This document shows, piece after piece, positions 25,160-35,285 of a stretch of DNA of 64,000 nucleotides; the first letter of the stretch is position 1, and each line of letters starts with the position of its first letter. This stretch comes from Paenibacillus sp. 19GGS1-52 (GTDB taxonomy: Bacteria; Bacillota; Bacilli; Paenibacillales; Paenibacillaceae): the NCBI RefSeq assembly GCF_022369515.1, contig NZ_CP059724.1, forward strand, positions 1,798,001 to 1,862,000, written 5' to 3'. The position numbers and the translations under genes are program-made. The notes beneath the pieces were generated by a model. It saw only the letters and a program-made list of their open reading frames with translations. It was not told the DNA's origin and ran no database searches.

Positions 25160-26488
25160 ATGAACAAAAAATGGTTTCAGCTATGGAACATCGGCCGTTT
25201 ACGGGGGAGATTGCTGGATGTTTTATCGCTGGGGAGAACGATGCTGCTGCTGGCTGGGGGGTCACTTGTGTTCTTCATGTTGCTTGGAGCCGGAGGATTG
25301 GCCGGGCAGCAACTCAACTCTTCACCCATTCCTTCAATGAAAGGACTTGCTGCCTCATTATCAAGCGGGTTTTTCATGGAATTGCTGGGGATGGAGGTTC
25401 CGCATTTGCCATCAGGCAAGGAGCCAACGACTTTTTCGAGTGAAAAGGTAACCTCCTTTGTGTTCCAATTGCTGACTAGCGTGAATCTGCATGATCCCAA
25501 AAGTCTGCTCTCCCGAGAAGTGCCGGGATTGGCGGGGGATGATCCATTTTTGCTGCGGAGTGGTTCGGGTGGCACAACAGGTGCACCTGCTGATTATCAT
25601 CCGGAAACAGATGACCTGGCAGCGGGAGAGGGGGGGGCAGATGTGAATGACCCTACATCTATTGCGGATAATTCGGACAAGCCAGAGGATGCCACTCCGC
25701 AGCCGCAAAAGACTGCAACACCAGAGGCAACGGGCGGTACTGCCGGAACTGGTAAAGGTGACTCTAGTAACAATGAGCAAGCTGCGCAGGATACTTCACT
25801 AAAACGCATCCTTATCTATCATTCTCATCCTCGGGAGGCTTACAATCCTTTGCTAGGGGTAGCAAGCAACAATCCGAACTCGGCGGCACCTTCTAAAAAT
25901 GTCATGCTGGTAGGAACCTATATCACCAACAGATTGGAACAACGGGGGATTGGAACTATCCACTCACAGGAGGATTATGCGACTAAAGTATCCGATTATA
26001 GCTGGAATTTCTCCTATAAATATTCCCGGATTACCATCAAATCTGTTCTGGCAGCGAATCAGAAAATGAACGAGATGATTGATATTCACCGCGATTCACA
26101 GCGGCATGATAAAACAACGGCTATGGTTAACGGAAAAAGCTATGCACAGGTGTATTTTATCCTTGGTCATGCGAATAAAGATTGGAAGAAGAATGAAGAG
26201 TTTGCGAATAAGATTCATCAACTGCTGGAGAAAAGGTATCCTGGCGTGTCACGTGGCATTTGGGGCAAAGCGGCGGGCAAAGGTAATAACGGGGAGTACA
26301 ATCAGACCTTATCTCCGAATAGCGTGTTAATTGAAGTGGGTGGAATCGACAATACAGCAGAGGAACTGAAGCGCACCGCAGATATATTGGCAGATGCCAT
26401 AGCTGATGTGTACTGGAGCAGCCATGATGCGGAGAAAGCTAATGCAGCTGGCACAACAGGTTCCACGAAGCCAGTAGACAGTAAATAG
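25160..26488 (+). CDS. spoIIP: Stage II sporulation protein P
   Basis: Peptidoglycan amidase/endopeptidase of the SpoIIDMP engulfment machine, 442 residues. One membrane anchor lies at about 25-50, then an Asp/Pro/Ala/Thr-rich linker (about 135-210). The catalytic domain starts at KRILIYHSHPREAYNPL, whose His is a zinc ligand, with the conserved C-terminal part SVLIEVGGIDNTAEELKRTA (Glu of the active site). ATG after GGAGGAGGACATC. It lies between gpr and a yqxA-position gene, as in B. subtilis. Expected to be mother-cell (sigma-E) expressed, but I could not find a convincing sigma-E promoter. Confidence 0.96.
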   Translation: MNKKWFQLWNIGRLRGRLLDVLSLGRTMLLLAGGSLVFFMLLGAGGLAGQQLNSSPIPSMKGLAASLSSGFFMELLGMEVPHLPSGKEPTTFSSEKVTSFVFQLLTSVNLHDPKSLLSREVPGLAGDDPFLLRSGSGGTTGAPADYHPETDDLAAGEGGADVNDPTSIADNSDKPEDATPQPQKTATPEATGGTAGTGKGDSSNNEQAAQDTSLKRILIYHSHPREAYNPLLGVASNNPNSAAPSKNVMLVGTYITNRLEQRGIGTIHSQEDYATKVSDYSWNFSYKYSRITIKSVLAANQKMNEMIDIHRDSQRHDKTTAMVNGKSYAQVYFILGHANKDWKKNEEFANKIHQLLEKRYPGVSRGIWGKAAGKGNNGEYNQTLSPNSVLIEVGGIDNTAEELKRTADILADAIADVYWSSHDAEKANAAGTTGSTKPVDSK

Positions 26489-26561
26489 GTCGGCAAAGCC
26501 GCAAAGGCTTCACAAACAACGCACCACATATAACGTATAACGTCTGAAAAGGGGTGGAGAA

Positions 26562-27050
26562 ATGACGCGTTTTGGGAAAAAACTGACGATGGTCGGGATA
26601 TGGGCTGGAATTGGTCTGCTGATTGGCATGCAGTTTGGCGGCAGCAGCGGGATGAAGATGTCTCAGGTATTGCCGGGGTGGAACACCCTCCCAGACACGG
26701 CGGCACAGTCCAGCCAAGTGACAGGAATCAAGTCTCAGCCGGTAGCGAGCACTGTGACTCAGGGTGGGAAGACTTATGTATACGTACCCGTAACCATTGA
26801 TCCAGCTACAGGCGCCTATACCGCCCTCCCTGTGCAGACACAGAACGACGGTACTACGCCAGCATCTAGTGAATTGCCTCAACAGGAAACGAATGATTAC
26901 AGCACACAGTCTCCGGAGCAAATTCTTATTCCAGTGGAACAAAAGCCCGCGGTGGATGTTCTGGCAGATAAGACCGCAGGACTGCTGCAACGGGCTTCCC
27001 AGAAAAGTATCCGCTGGATAGTTTCCCTGTTCGCCTCCACTGATGAATGA
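26562..27050 (+). CDS. Membrane-anchored protein at the yqxA position
   Basis: A 162-residue protein with an N-terminal membrane segment (about 9-27, MVGIWAGIGLLIGMQFGG) and a Ser/Thr/Gln-rich outer part. A C-terminal amphipathic segment (ADKTAGLLQRASQKSIRWIV) follows. It occupies the spoIIP-lepA position of YqxA (DUF3679) in Bacillus. The length is greater than YqxA and sequence resemblance is limited to the N-terminal anchor, so the homology is probable rather than proven. Function unknown; perhaps a sporulation membrane protein. Confidence 0.7.
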   Translation: MTRFGKKLTMVGIWAGIGLLIGMQFGGSSGMKMSQVLPGWNTLPDTAAQSSQVTGIKSQPVASTVTQGGKTYVYVPVTIDPATGAYTALPVQTQNDGTTPASSELPQQETNDYSTQSPEQILIPVEQKPAVDVLADKTAGLLQRASQKSIRWIVSLFASTDE

Positions 27051-27197
27051 TTCGGCAGAAGAATTTAGAAGAAACGGTTATTACACGTTATCGTGTTATA
27101 GCTGTTTCTTTTTTTTGAAGCCAGTGCGGGATTGATGGGGGAAGCTTGTACTGTTATAATAAGTGGATTAACATCAGGCTGTCTGTGGGGGTAAGGA

Positions 27198-29009
27198 ATG
27201 ACTGACGTACAGAAAAGACAACAACAAATCCGCAATTTCTCGATTATTGCACATATAGACCATGGTAAATCGACACTGGCTGACCGCATTTTGGAATACA
27301 CGGGTGCACTCAGCTCGCGTGAGATGCAGGAACAGGTACTCGACCAGATGGATCTGGAGCGCGAACGCGGTATAACGATAAAACTGCAGGCCGTACGCCT
27401 CACCTATCGCGCTGACGATGGTGTGGATTATTTTCTCAATCTGATTGATACACCAGGGCATGTCGATTTCACTTATGAAGTCTCCCGCTCGCTAGCCGCT
27501 TGCGAAGGTGCTCTGCTGGTCGTAGATGCGGCGCAAGGTATCGAAGCACAGACGCTCGCTAACGTGTATCTTGCGCTGGATAACAACCTGGAGATTCTCC
27601 CGGTTATCAACAAGATCGATTTGCCCAACGCTGACCCAGAACGGGTTAAGCAGGAAATCGAAGACGTTATTGGACTGGATACCAGTGAAGCAGTTATGGC
27701 CTCAGGTAAATCAGGTATTGGAATAAAAGAAATACTGGAACAGGTAGTAAAGCAGGTGCCTGCTCCAACGGGTGATTCCACACAACCGCTGAAGGCGCTG
27801 ATCTTTGACTCCCATTATGATCCTTATAAAGGTGTTATCGTCTATGTCCGCGTTGTAGACGGCAGTATCCGGGCCGGCTCCAAGATTAAGATGATGGCTA
27901 CCGAAAAGACCTTTGAAGTCATCGAGGTTGGTGCATTTATGCCACGTATGACCATCGTGGATGAGCTGAATATCGGCGATGTTGGTTTCATCGTAGCCGG
28001 TATCAAGCATGTCGGTGATACCCGTGTCGGTGATACGGTAACGGATGCCAAGAATCCGACACCTGAACCGCTCCCAGGTTACCGCAAAATCAACCCAATG
28101 GTATACTGCGGTCTGTATCCAATTGAAACGTCTGATTATAACGATCTGCGCGAAGCTCTGGAGAAGCTGCAACTGAACGATGCTTCGCTCAGCTTTGAGC
28201 CAGAAAGCTCAAGTGCACTCGGCTTTGGCTTCCGCTGTGGATTCCTTGGTTTGCTGCATATGGAGATTATTCAGGAACGGATTGAGCGTGAATTTAATCT
28301 GCCGCTGATCACAACCGCACCGAGTGTTATTTACCGTATTATGCTGACAAGTGGTGAAACGTTAACCATTGACAACCCGTCACATTATCCGGAAGTCGGC
28401 ACCATTGATTATATTGAAGAACCTTACGTCAAGGCTGGAATCATCGTGCCGAATGACTACGTGGGCACCGTTATGGAACTGTGCCAGAATAAACGTGGCG
28501 AGTTCGTTAACATGGAGTATCTGGATACCACCCGAGTTACGATTACCTATGAGATTCCACTGTCGGAAATCGTCTACGATTTCTTCGATCAGCTGAAGTC
28601 CGGTACAAAGGGTTATGCTTCCTATGATTATGAAGTATCCGGCTACCGCCGCTCGAACCTGGTCAAAATGGACATTTTGCTGAACAACGAGCAGGTTGAT
28701 GCCTTGTCCTTCATCGTTCACCGTGACCGTGCGTATAACCGCGGACGCGTCATTTGCGAGAAGCTGCGCGGCATCATCCCGCGCCAAATGTTCGAGGTGC
28801 CGATTCAGGCTTCTGTCGGAACAAAGGTTGTTGCGCGAGAAACCGTTAAGGCTATGCGCAAAAACGTCCTGGCTAAATGCTATGGCGGTGACATTTCACG
28901 TAAGCGTAAGCTGCTTGAGAAGCAGAAGGAAGGCAAGAAGCGCATGAAGCAGGTCGGCAGTGTTGAAGTGCCGCAGGAAGCGTTCATGGCTGTGCTGGAA
29001 ATCGATTAA
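27198..29009 (+). CDS. lepA: Elongation factor 4 (LepA)
   Basis: Ribosome-associated translational GTPase of 603 residues. G1 motif is [12 protein letters not shown] (17-28), with switch [10 protein letters not shown]3 DTPGHVDF and G4 NKIDLPNA. Domains II, III and V follow, and the LepA-specific C-terminal domain ends [24 protein letters not shown] start preceded by GGGGTAAGG. In Bacillus lepA precedes hemW, as here. A terminator follows. Confidence 0.98.
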   Translation: MTDVQKRQQQIRNFSIIAHIDHGKSTLADRILEYTGALSSREMQEQVLDQMDLERERGITIKLQAVRLTYRADDGVDYFLNLIDTPGHVDFTYEVSRSLAACEGALLVVDAAQGIEAQTLANVYLALDNNLEILPVINKIDLPNADPERVKQEIEDVIGLDTSEAVMASGKSGIGIKEILEQVVKQVPAPTGDSTQPLKALIFDSHYDPYKGVIVYVRVVDGSIRAGSKIKMMATEKTFEVIEVGAFMPRMTIVDELNIGDVGFIVAGIKHVGDTRVGDTVTDAKNPTPEPLPGYRKINPMVYCGLYPIETSDYNDLREALEKLQLNDASLSFEPESSSALGFGFRCGFLGLLHMEIIQERIEREFNLPLITTAPSVIYRIMLTSGETLTIDNPSHYPEVGTIDYIEEPYVKAGIIVPNDYVGTVMELCQNKRGEFVNMEYLDTTRVTITYEIPLSEIVYDFFDQLKSGTKGYASYDYEVSGYRRSNLVKMDILLNNEQVDALSFIVHRDRAYNRGRVICEKLRGIIPRQMFEVPIQASVGTKVVARETVKAMRKNVLAKCYGGDISRKRKLLEKQKEGKKRMKQVGSVEVPQEAFMAVLEID

Positions 29010-29035
29010 GTTAAACGCGTAAGCGATGAAACTGC

Positions 29036-29062
29036 AAGGGAAGCCTGACGGCTTCCCTTTTC
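29036..29062 (+). terminator. Terminator after lepA
   Basis: GGGAAGCC (29038-29045) pairs with GGCTTCCC (29050-29057), followed by a T-rich stretch. Confidence 0.75.
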
Positions 29063-29117
29063 TGGCTTTTTAGCTAGGTAAGTTAATCTCAAATTTTAAA
29101 CAGTAAAGGAGACAGCT

Positions 29118-30290
29118 ATGACAACCCAACCTACCAGCCGTCCCCCTGAGGCCGTATATATTCATATCCCTTTTTGCACGAATAAGTGCTTTTATTGTGA
29201 TTTTAATTCCTATGTCCTGAAGGATCAGCCTGTTATGGATTACCTGCGCGCCTTGGACCGGGAGATGGAGTTGACGGTTCAGAACACTCCACCTGGCGTG
29301 ATCAAGACAATTTTTGTAGGTGGAGGAACACCAACGGTGCTGAAGCCCGATGAAATGGCCTACTTCCTTAAATCCATACGCACTCACTTTCCGGACTGGG
29401 ATGATAATATAGAGTTCTCGATGGAAGCCAATCCCGGGACAACCGATCCCGATAAGCTGGCTGTGATGAAAGACGGCGGCGTAAATCGGGTGAGCTTCGG
29501 TGTTCAAGCCTTTCAGAATGAGCTGTTGACCGGCATTGGGCGAATACATGATGTAGATGATGTATATCGCAGCCTGGAGAATGCACGTGCGGCCGGACTC
29601 CATAACCTCTCGATTGATCTCATGTTCGGATTGCCGAACCAGACCGTGGCCATGCTGGGCGAGAGTATCCGCAAAGCGCTGGAGCTTGATCTGCCCCACT
29701 ATTCGATATACAGCCTCAAGGTAGAAGAAAACACGCTTTTTCATACAATGTTTAATAAGAATAAGCTCCCCCTTCCTAATGAAGAGGATGAGTTGGAAAT
29801 GTATCTGCTGCTTATGTCTTCGATGAAGGCAGCGGGCTACGATCAATACGAGATCAGTAATTTCGCTAAGCCTGGGATGGAAAGCCGTCATAATATTACG
29901 TACTGGCACAATGAGGACTATTACGGTCTGGGTGCAGGGGCGCATGGTTATGTTAAGCGTCAGCGTCATGTAAACATTAAGGGAGTCAATCCTTATATAG
30001 AAGCCACAAGTAAGGGTCTGCCACAGCTTGATTCCTATCCCATTTCGCAGCTAGAGGCGATGGAGGATTTCATGATGGTAGGTTTGCGTCTGCGGGAAGG
30101 GGTGTCCAATACGGCATTCCAAGCGCAATTCGGACAGACGCTTGAGGATGTATTCGCCAAATCATTGGATAAAATGGTGCATGCGGGCTTGCTGGAGCAC
30201 ATCGGGGGCATCTATCGACTGAGCAACCAAGGTGTCCTTTTTGGAAATGATGTATTTGGGGAATTTGTCGGGGCGCTGACAGAGGTTTAA
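29118..30290 (+). CDS. hemW: HemW, radical SAM heme chaperone
   Basis: A radical SAM protein of 390 residues, formerly annotated as oxygen-independent coproporphyrinogen III oxidase. The cluster motif is CTNKCFYC (Cys20, 24, 27) followed by DF. It lacks the fourth Cys found in true HemN, which supports HemW, a heme-binding insertase. The SAM-binding GGGTPT motif follows. The C-terminal HemW region is present (GLGAGAHGYV, then MMVGLRLREGV). ATG start after AAAGGAGACAG. Gene order lepA-hemW is conserved in Bacillales. Confidence 0.95.
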   Translation: MTTQPTSRPPEAVYIHIPFCTNKCFYCDFNSYVLKDQPVMDYLRALDREMELTVQNTPPGVIKTIFVGGGTPTVLKPDEMAYFLKSIRTHFPDWDDNIEFSMEANPGTTDPDKLAVMKDGGVNRVSFGVQAFQNELLTGIGRIHDVDDVYRSLENARAAGLHNLSIDLMFGLPNQTVAMLGESIRKALELDLPHYSIYSLKVEENTLFHTMFNKNKLPLPNEEDELEMYLLLMSSMKAAGYDQYEISNFAKPGMESRHNITYWHNEDYYGLGAGAHGYVKRQRHVNIKGVNPYIEATSKGLPQLDSYPISQLEAMEDFMMVGLRLREGVSNTAFQAQFGQTLEDVFAKSLDKMVHAGLLEHIGGIYRLSNQGVLFGNDVFGEFVGALTEV

Positions 30291-30366
30291 TTTTAAAATA
30301 ACTCTTGAATTGTAATTCACTCTGTTGTATATTTATTCATATTATTAAACAGAGGGGTGATTCAGA

Positions 30367-30876
30367 GTGCTTGCCAAAACGGAAATGATCCGCCATTCTT
30401 CTTCTAATGGAGATGCAAAGGTGATATGTAGAAATGCCAAGGTGGAAGATGTAGAACCACTGTATCTGATGATAGAAGAATATGCTCAACGCGGTATCAT
30501 GCTGCCCCGTTCTCGCAAGGCTCTGGAGCGCCAGATCGATCAGTTCGTTGTTGCTGAGATTAATGGTAAGTTTGTGGGCTGTGGTTCGCTCTTCAGACTG
30601 GGGAATGATCTCGTAGAAGTTCGTTCGATTGGCCTGAGTGACGAGGGTAGAGGCAAAGGAATAGGCACTTTGATTTTGGAGAAGCTGGTTGAAGAAGCCA
30701 GACGCCAGAAAATCCCGAAGATCATGGCCCTCACCTATGCTGTCGATTTTTTCCTGAGAAATGGATTCGCAGTGGTCGAGAAAGAGATTTTCCCCGAAAA
30801 AGTCTGGACCGACTGCATAAACTGTAAGAAGCAGAATGCCTGCGATGAAATAGCTGTACTCAAGATGCTGAACTAA
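30367..30876 (+). CDS. ArgA-like N-acetyltransferase (GNAT)
   Basis: A 169-residue GNAT-fold acetyltransferase. The acetyl-CoA loop is SDEGRGKGIGTLIL (motif A, about 97-110). The C-terminus has WTDCINCKKQNACDEIAV, the cysteine-containing tail found in short ArgA-type N-acetylglutamate synthases. It may therefore catalyse the first step of arginine synthesis, glutamate to N-acetylglutamate; an alternative is another small-molecule acetyltransferase. GTG start after AGAGGGGTG. It lies between hemW and the glucuronate operon, outside any arginine cluster. Confidence 0.8.
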   Translation: MLAKTEMIRHSSSNGDAKVICRNAKVEDVEPLYLMIEEYAQRGIMLPRSRKALERQIDQFVVAEINGKFVGCGSLFRLGNDLVEVRSIGLSDEGRGKGIGTLILEKLVEEARRQKIPKIMALTYAVDFFLRNGFAVVEKEIFPEKVWTDCINCKKQNACDEIAVLKMLN

Positions 30877-30909
30877 TTGTGGCCTACTCAAAGTCGCTTT
30901 GTATAAATA

Positions 30910-30960
30910 AACCACTATCTACTTAGACATTTAATTGTCTAGGAGGATCGTGGTTTTTTT
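30910..30960 (+). terminator. Terminator after the acetyltransferase gene
   Basis: AACCAC (30910-30915) pairs with GTGGTT (30950-30955), with an inner TAGACA/TGTCTA pairing, then T7. Confidence 0.75.
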
Positions 30961-31023
30961 GTTGTCGTTATTTATTTTTGTAATTAGTGTCGAAAAATCT
31001 TCATAAGTTTCGAAATTTATAGG

Positions 31024-31039
31024 TTGTAAACGCTAACCA
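31024..31039 (+). promoter_or_regulatory. cre-like site 1 upstream of uxaC
   Basis: TTGTAAACGCTAACCA matches the CcpA consensus WTGNAARCGNWWWCAW at all but one defined position. TATAAT at 31042-31047 may be the promoter -10 element, so CcpA here would block transcription. Confidence 0.6.
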
Positions 31040-31067
31040 TATATAATAATATACTAATATACCACTT

Positions 31068-31083
31068 TTGAAAACGCTATCTA
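31068..31083 (+). promoter_or_regulatory. cre-like site 2 upstream of uxaC
   Basis: TTGAAAACGCTATCTA again has one mismatch to the cre consensus. It lies 44 bp from site 1 centre to centre, about four helical turns, and 49 bp before the uxaC start. Confidence 0.6.
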
Positions 31084-31131
31084 AACTTTTCATCCATCAC
31101 TCTTATAAATTTGTAAAGGAGATATAAACAC

Positions 31132-32535
31132 ATGGAATTTATCGGAACTGACTTTATCTTAAACAATAAGACCGCAAAAAGACTCTATCATGAGTTTGCA
31201 GAGCCACAGCCTATTATCGACTATCATTGCCACCTGGACCCGAAAGAAATTGCTGAGAATAAACCTTTTGCGACAATTACCGATCTTTGGCTGGCGGGAG
31301 ACCATTATAAATGGAGAGCAATGCGCGCCAATGGCGTTCCTGAAGAGAAGATAACAGGTAATGCAAGCCCTGATGAGAAATTTAAAGCTTGGGCCGAAAC
31401 CGTTGAATCCTGCGTGGGCAACCCGTTGTATCATTGGACTCATCTAGAATTGAAGAAGTACTTCGGAATCAATGAAGTGTTGAATGGCGCTAATTGGGAG
31501 AAGGTGTGGAATCAATGCAATGAAATGCTTAAACAGCCACAATTTACACCCAGAGGATTGATTGAACAATCAAACGTAGAAGTAATCTGCACGACGGATG
31601 CTCCCTGTGATACGTTGGAATATCATGAAACTATTTCAAAAGTTGCGGATTTCTCGACCAAGGTACTGCCGACATTCCGTCCGGACGAAGCTTTGGACCC
31701 TTCAACAGAGATACTAGTGAATTTTGTCACAAAATTACGAGCATGCACTTCCCAAAAAATAGAGGATTTCAAAAGCTTCCTGCGTGCGCTTGATGAACGA
31801 GTGGACTACTTCCATCAGAGAGGCGGCCGGTTGTCAGATCATGGCTTAATGAAGATTGAGTATTCGGCATCAACTGAAGTGGAGCAAGAAGCGTTGTTCC
31901 AGAAGAAAATGAGCGGAATCGCTTTAACGTCAGAAGAAGAAGTGAAATTTACAACTGCTGTGATCTTGTCTCTTGCCAGTTCTTACAAAAAACGAGATTG
32001 GACAATGCAAGTTCATTTTGGAGCTATCCGCAGCAATAATACCGCTATGTATCGTAAGATTGGAGCCAACACAGGATATGATTCCATTTATGACCAACCT
32101 AATATCGCCGAGAACTTGAATCCGTTGTTGAACGCGATGGAGGAGAATGACGCTCTTCCCAAAATGATCCTGTACAACCTAAACCCAGGGGTAAACGATA
32201 TTGTTGCCTCGGCTATCGGGAATTTCCAGAAATCCGGTTCGGTCAAATCCAGCATTCAGTTTGGCTCAGGCTGGTGGTTCAGTGATACCAAGCGGGGCAT
32301 GATCCGGCAATTGACTACTTTGGCTGACCAAGGACTGTTAATGAATTTTGTGGGAATGCTGACCGACTCACGCAGTTTCATCTCCTATACAAGACATGAG
32401 TATTTCCGCCGTATTCTCTGCAATTTGGTTGGCCAATGGGTGGCAGACGGAGAAATACCGGATGATCAGGAGCTACTAAAGAAGCTGATTGAGAACATTA
32501 GTTATAACAACGCCAAATTCTTTTTCAAATTTTAA
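31132..32535 (+). CDS. uxaC: Glucuronate (uronate) isomerase
   Basis: Isomerises D-glucuronate to D-fructuronate (or galacturonate to tagaturonate) in the cytosol. It has 467 residues, typical for UxaC (amidohydrolase superfamily). The metal-binding HxH is in IIDYHCHLDP (His32 and His34). Downstream signatures include DWTMQVHFGAIRSNN and GSGWWFSDTKRGM, and LTDSRSF. ATG after AAAGGAGAT. First gene of a three-gene operon with the GPH transporter and uxuA; two cre-like sites lie upstream. Confidence 0.96.
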   Translation: MEFIGTDFILNNKTAKRLYHEFAEPQPIIDYHCHLDPKEIAENKPFATITDLWLAGDHYKWRAMRANGVPEEKITGNASPDEKFKAWAETVESCVGNPLYHWTHLELKKYFGINEVLNGANWEKVWNQCNEMLKQPQFTPRGLIEQSNVEVICTTDAPCDTLEYHETISKVADFSTKVLPTFRPDEALDPSTEILVNFVTKLRACTSQKIEDFKSFLRALDERVDYFHQRGGRLSDHGLMKIEYSASTEVEQEALFQKKMSGIALTSEEEVKFTTAVILSLASSYKKRDWTMQVHFGAIRSNNTAMYRKIGANTGYDSIYDQPNIAENLNPLLNAMEENDALPKMILYNLNPGVNDIVASAIGNFQKSGSVKSSIQFGSGWWFSDTKRGMIRQLTTLADQGLLMNFVGMLTDSRSFISYTRHEYFRRILCNLVGQWVADGEIPDDQELLKKLIENISYNNAKFFFKF

Positions 32536-32583
32536 AAAATATAGCACATTACCTTGCAATCATTCATTAGGAGGAAGTTCACC

Positions 32584-34080
32584 ATGTCGAAGAAGAACAA
32601 AATAGTAACCATCCCGGTCAGTATCGGTTACGGATTAACGGATTTGATGGGCGGGGGTGCTTTCACCATTATCGGAGCATGGCTGCTATTCTACTATACA
32701 ACTTTTGTCGGAATGTCTCCGGTTAAGGCTGCATCGATAGTGGCAATCGCGCGAATCGTTGATGCCATCGTAAGTTTATTTATGGGCACCATCACCGATC
32801 ATTTCTACAAAACGAAGTTAGGCAAAAAATTCGGCAGAAGAAAATTCTTTCTGCTGATCGGCTCACCCTTAATGCTGATGTACTCCTTGCTATGGGTAAC
32901 GGGTATGAGTTATTGGTTCTACCTGATCTGTTACCTCTTGTTTGAAATCATTGCGGCTATGGTATTGATTCCGTGGGAAACGCTTCCTTCAGAAATGACC
33001 AAAAAATTCAATGAACGAACTAAGCTATCTACCGCCCGTATGTTCATCTCTGCGTTAGGTACGTTCCTAGCCACGTTTATCCCAGGACGATTGATCGCTT
33101 ATTTCGGGGATGACAACGCTTATGCCTATTTTCTTAATGGCTTGATCTTCGCTATTCTGTTCGCTATCTGCGTATTTATTTCCTACAAAGTAACTTGGGA
33201 AAGAGACCTGACGCCAGCCATGATAGAAGAGATGGAGCAGAAGGCAGTAAAGAAAACGTTTGGCGAGCAAGTATCCGCACTGGGAAACTTATTCAAAGAT
33301 TATGGCTCCACTTTCAAGATCAAGGCTTTCCGCAAGCACTTAGTTATTTATTTACTGTCTTTTACGGCAAAGGATATATTCAACACGGTATTTGTATTCT
33401 TCTGCGTGTTCGCGTTGAACATCTCATCGTCACGGGCGGCCGACTTGCTCTCTTTAAGCATCATCGGGTTGCCAGTTACCCTGCTCGCCGGGTTGGCCAT
33501 TATTAAATTTGGTCCGTCGAGATTGTATGCCATCTCCTATACAACGATGTTTATCTGTATTCTAGGTTTCTATGGTGTCTATCTGTTTGATCCAGCATCC
33601 AAGATCGCCATTCTGTTTGTGCTTGCTGCAGTTTACCAAATCGGTAGATGTATTCTGGAATTCACACCTTGGAACGTATTTCCGTTCATTCCCGATGTTG
33701 ATGAAATGGTCACCAAAAAAAGACGCGAAGGTTTGTTTGCAGCCGTTATGACTTTTGGTAGAAAAACGACAGTTGCCATTGCAACCTTCTGTGTAGGTCT
33801 TGTCTTGCAAGAGAGCGGCTTTGTTAAAGGAGAAACACATCAAACCGCGCTGGCTATATCAACTATTTCTAATACCTTGTTAATTGGATCAGGTACCTTG
33901 CTGCTATTGGCTCTGCTGTTCGCTTTGACCTTCAAACTGAACAAAAGAACGCATGGTATCCTGGTGACGGAAGTCGAACGTTTGAAAAACAATGGCTCCA
34001 AACAGGATGTTACTCCGGAAACTAAGGCTGTAGTCGAAAACTTGACAGGCTACCGCTATGAGGATGTCTGGCCAAGCTGA
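32584..34080 (+). CDS. GPH-family (MFS) sugar/hexuronide transporter
   Basis: A glycoside-pentoside-hexuronide cation symporter of 498 residues with about 12 membrane helices. The family features are the N-terminal GYGLTDLMGGGAFTIIGAWL (in place of the common GYGxGDxG), DAIVSLFMGTITDHF, and the KKFGRRKFFLLIGSP loop. ATG 32584 is chosen because AGGAGGAAG precedes it; an upstream in-frame start at 32554 has no such site. Its place between uxaC and uxuA points to glucuronate or a glucuronide as substrate (inference). Confidence 0.9.
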   Translation: MSKKNKIVTIPVSIGYGLTDLMGGGAFTIIGAWLLFYYTTFVGMSPVKAASIVAIARIVDAIVSLFMGTITDHFYKTKLGKKFGRRKFFLLIGSPLMLMYSLLWVTGMSYWFYLICYLLFEIIAAMVLIPWETLPSEMTKKFNERTKLSTARMFISALGTFLATFIPGRLIAYFGDDNAYAYFLNGLIFAILFAICVFISYKVTWERDLTPAMIEEMEQKAVKKTFGEQVSALGNLFKDYGSTFKIKAFRKHLVIYLLSFTAKDIFNTVFVFFCVFALNISSSRAADLLSLSIIGLPVTLLAGLAIIKFGPSRLYAISYTTMFICILGFYGVYLFDPASKIAILFVLAAVYQIGRCILEFTPWNVFPFIPDVDEMVTKKRREGLFAAVMTFGRKTTVAIATFCVGLVLQESGFVKGETHQTALAISTISNTLLIGSGTLLLLALLFALTFKLNKRTHGILVTEVERLKNNGSKQDVTPETKAVVENLTGYRYEDVWPS

Positions 34081-34129
34081 TCACACATTCATAAGTTCTT
34101 ATCATCTACTAAATAAGGAGTGATCTTGT

Positions 34130-35209
34130 ATGAAAATGACGTTCCGCTGGTTCGGCAGTACTGATGATAGCGTTACGCTAGAACAAATCCGCCAGATTCC
34201 CGGAATGACGGGGATTGTCGGGGCTTTGTTTGATATACCTGTCGGAGAAGTATGGCCCATAGAGAAAATTGCCAAGTTGAAAAAAGAAGTCGAGGATGCT
34301 GGTCTGGAGCTTGCGATCATTGAAAGTGTCAACATTCATGATGACATCAAAATTGGTCTGCCGACTCGGGATAAATACATCGAGAATTACAATCAGACCA
34401 TCCGAAATCTGGCTCAGTATGGGATCAAGGTCATCTGTTACAACTTCATGCCCGTGTTTGACTGGACCCGCACGAACTTGGCGAAAGAGCTGGCTGACAA
34501 ATCCACCGTCCTGTCCTACGAACAGGGAATTGTCGACAAAATCGATCCTACAGCTATGTTAGAAACCTTCAAGAGTTCAGCAAATGGCTTCTCCTTGCCA
34601 GGCTGGGAGCCGGAACGGATGGCAACTCTGAAGGATCTGTTTAGCAAATATGAGGGACTCACTGAAGATACGTTATTTGATAATCTGCAGTATTTTCTGG
34701 AAGGTGTTATTCCGACTTGCATTGAGTGTGATGTGAAACTGGCCATTCATCCGGATGATCCGCCATGGCCTATCTTTGGCCTGCCGCGTATCGTTAAGAA
34801 CGAAGCGGATCTGGAAAGAATTGTTGGACTGGTGGACAGCCCTTATAACGGATTGACTTTATGCTCAGGCTGTCTGGGAGCGAACCCATCCAATGATATT
34901 CCGAAGCTGATTCGACGGTTTGGAGCGATGGGCAGAATTCACTTTGCGCATGTCCGCAATATTTACATTCACGAGAATGGTGACTTTGACGAATCCTCAC
35001 ATCTCTCCTGTGACGGCTCACTGGATTTGTTTGAGATTATGAAGGCTTATCATGATATTGGTTTTACCGGTTATATCCGGCCCGATCACGGAAGAATGAT
35101 CTGGGGAGAGAAGGCCAGACCTGGATACGGATTGTACGACCGAGCGTTAGGGGTAACCTATTTGAACGGCCTTTGGGAAGCAATCGGTAAAATGGCACAA
35201 GTTGAATAG
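34130..35209 (+). CDS. uxuA: Mannonate dehydratase
   Basis: Dehydrates D-mannonate to 2-keto-3-deoxygluconate; 359 residues, TIM-barrel family of UxuA. Signatures are [54 protein letters not shown], and the C-terminal [11 protein letters not shown], including the conserved His and Asp residues of the metal site. ATG after AAGGAGTGATC. Third gene of the glucuronate operon. The product KDG needs KdgK and KdgA, which lie 16-19 kb upstream. The intermediate step from fructuronate (UxuB) is not encoded here. Confidence 0.96.
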   Translation: MKMTFRWFGSTDDSVTLEQIRQIPGMTGIVGALFDIPVGEVWPIEKIAKLKKEVEDAGLELAIIESVNIHDDIKIGLPTRDKYIENYNQTIRNLAQYGIKVICYNFMPVFDWTRTNLAKELADKSTVLSYEQGIVDKIDPTAMLETFKSSANGFSLPGWEPERMATLKDLFSKYEGLTEDTLFDNLQYFLEGVIPTCIECDVKLAIHPDDPPWPIFGLPRIVKNEADLERIVGLVDSPYNGLTLCSGCLGANPSNDIPKLIRRFGAMGRIHFAHVRNIYIHENGDFDESSHLSCDGSLDLFEIMKAYHDIGFTGYIRPDHGRMIWGEKARPGYGLYDRALGVTYLNGLWEAIGKMAQVE

Positions 35210-35219
35210 ATAGCACAAC

Positions 35220-35285
35220 AAAACACCCCTTAGATTACATGGGATAACCCTGAAGGTTGTCCGATGTTTTTCTAAGGGGTGTTTT
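35220..35285. terminator. Bidirectional terminator between uxuA and the GntR gene
   Basis: AAAACACCCCTTAGA (35220-35234) and TCTAAGGGGTGTTTT (35271-35285) form a perfect 15 bp stem with A and T runs on either side, serving both convergent genes. Confidence 0.9.
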
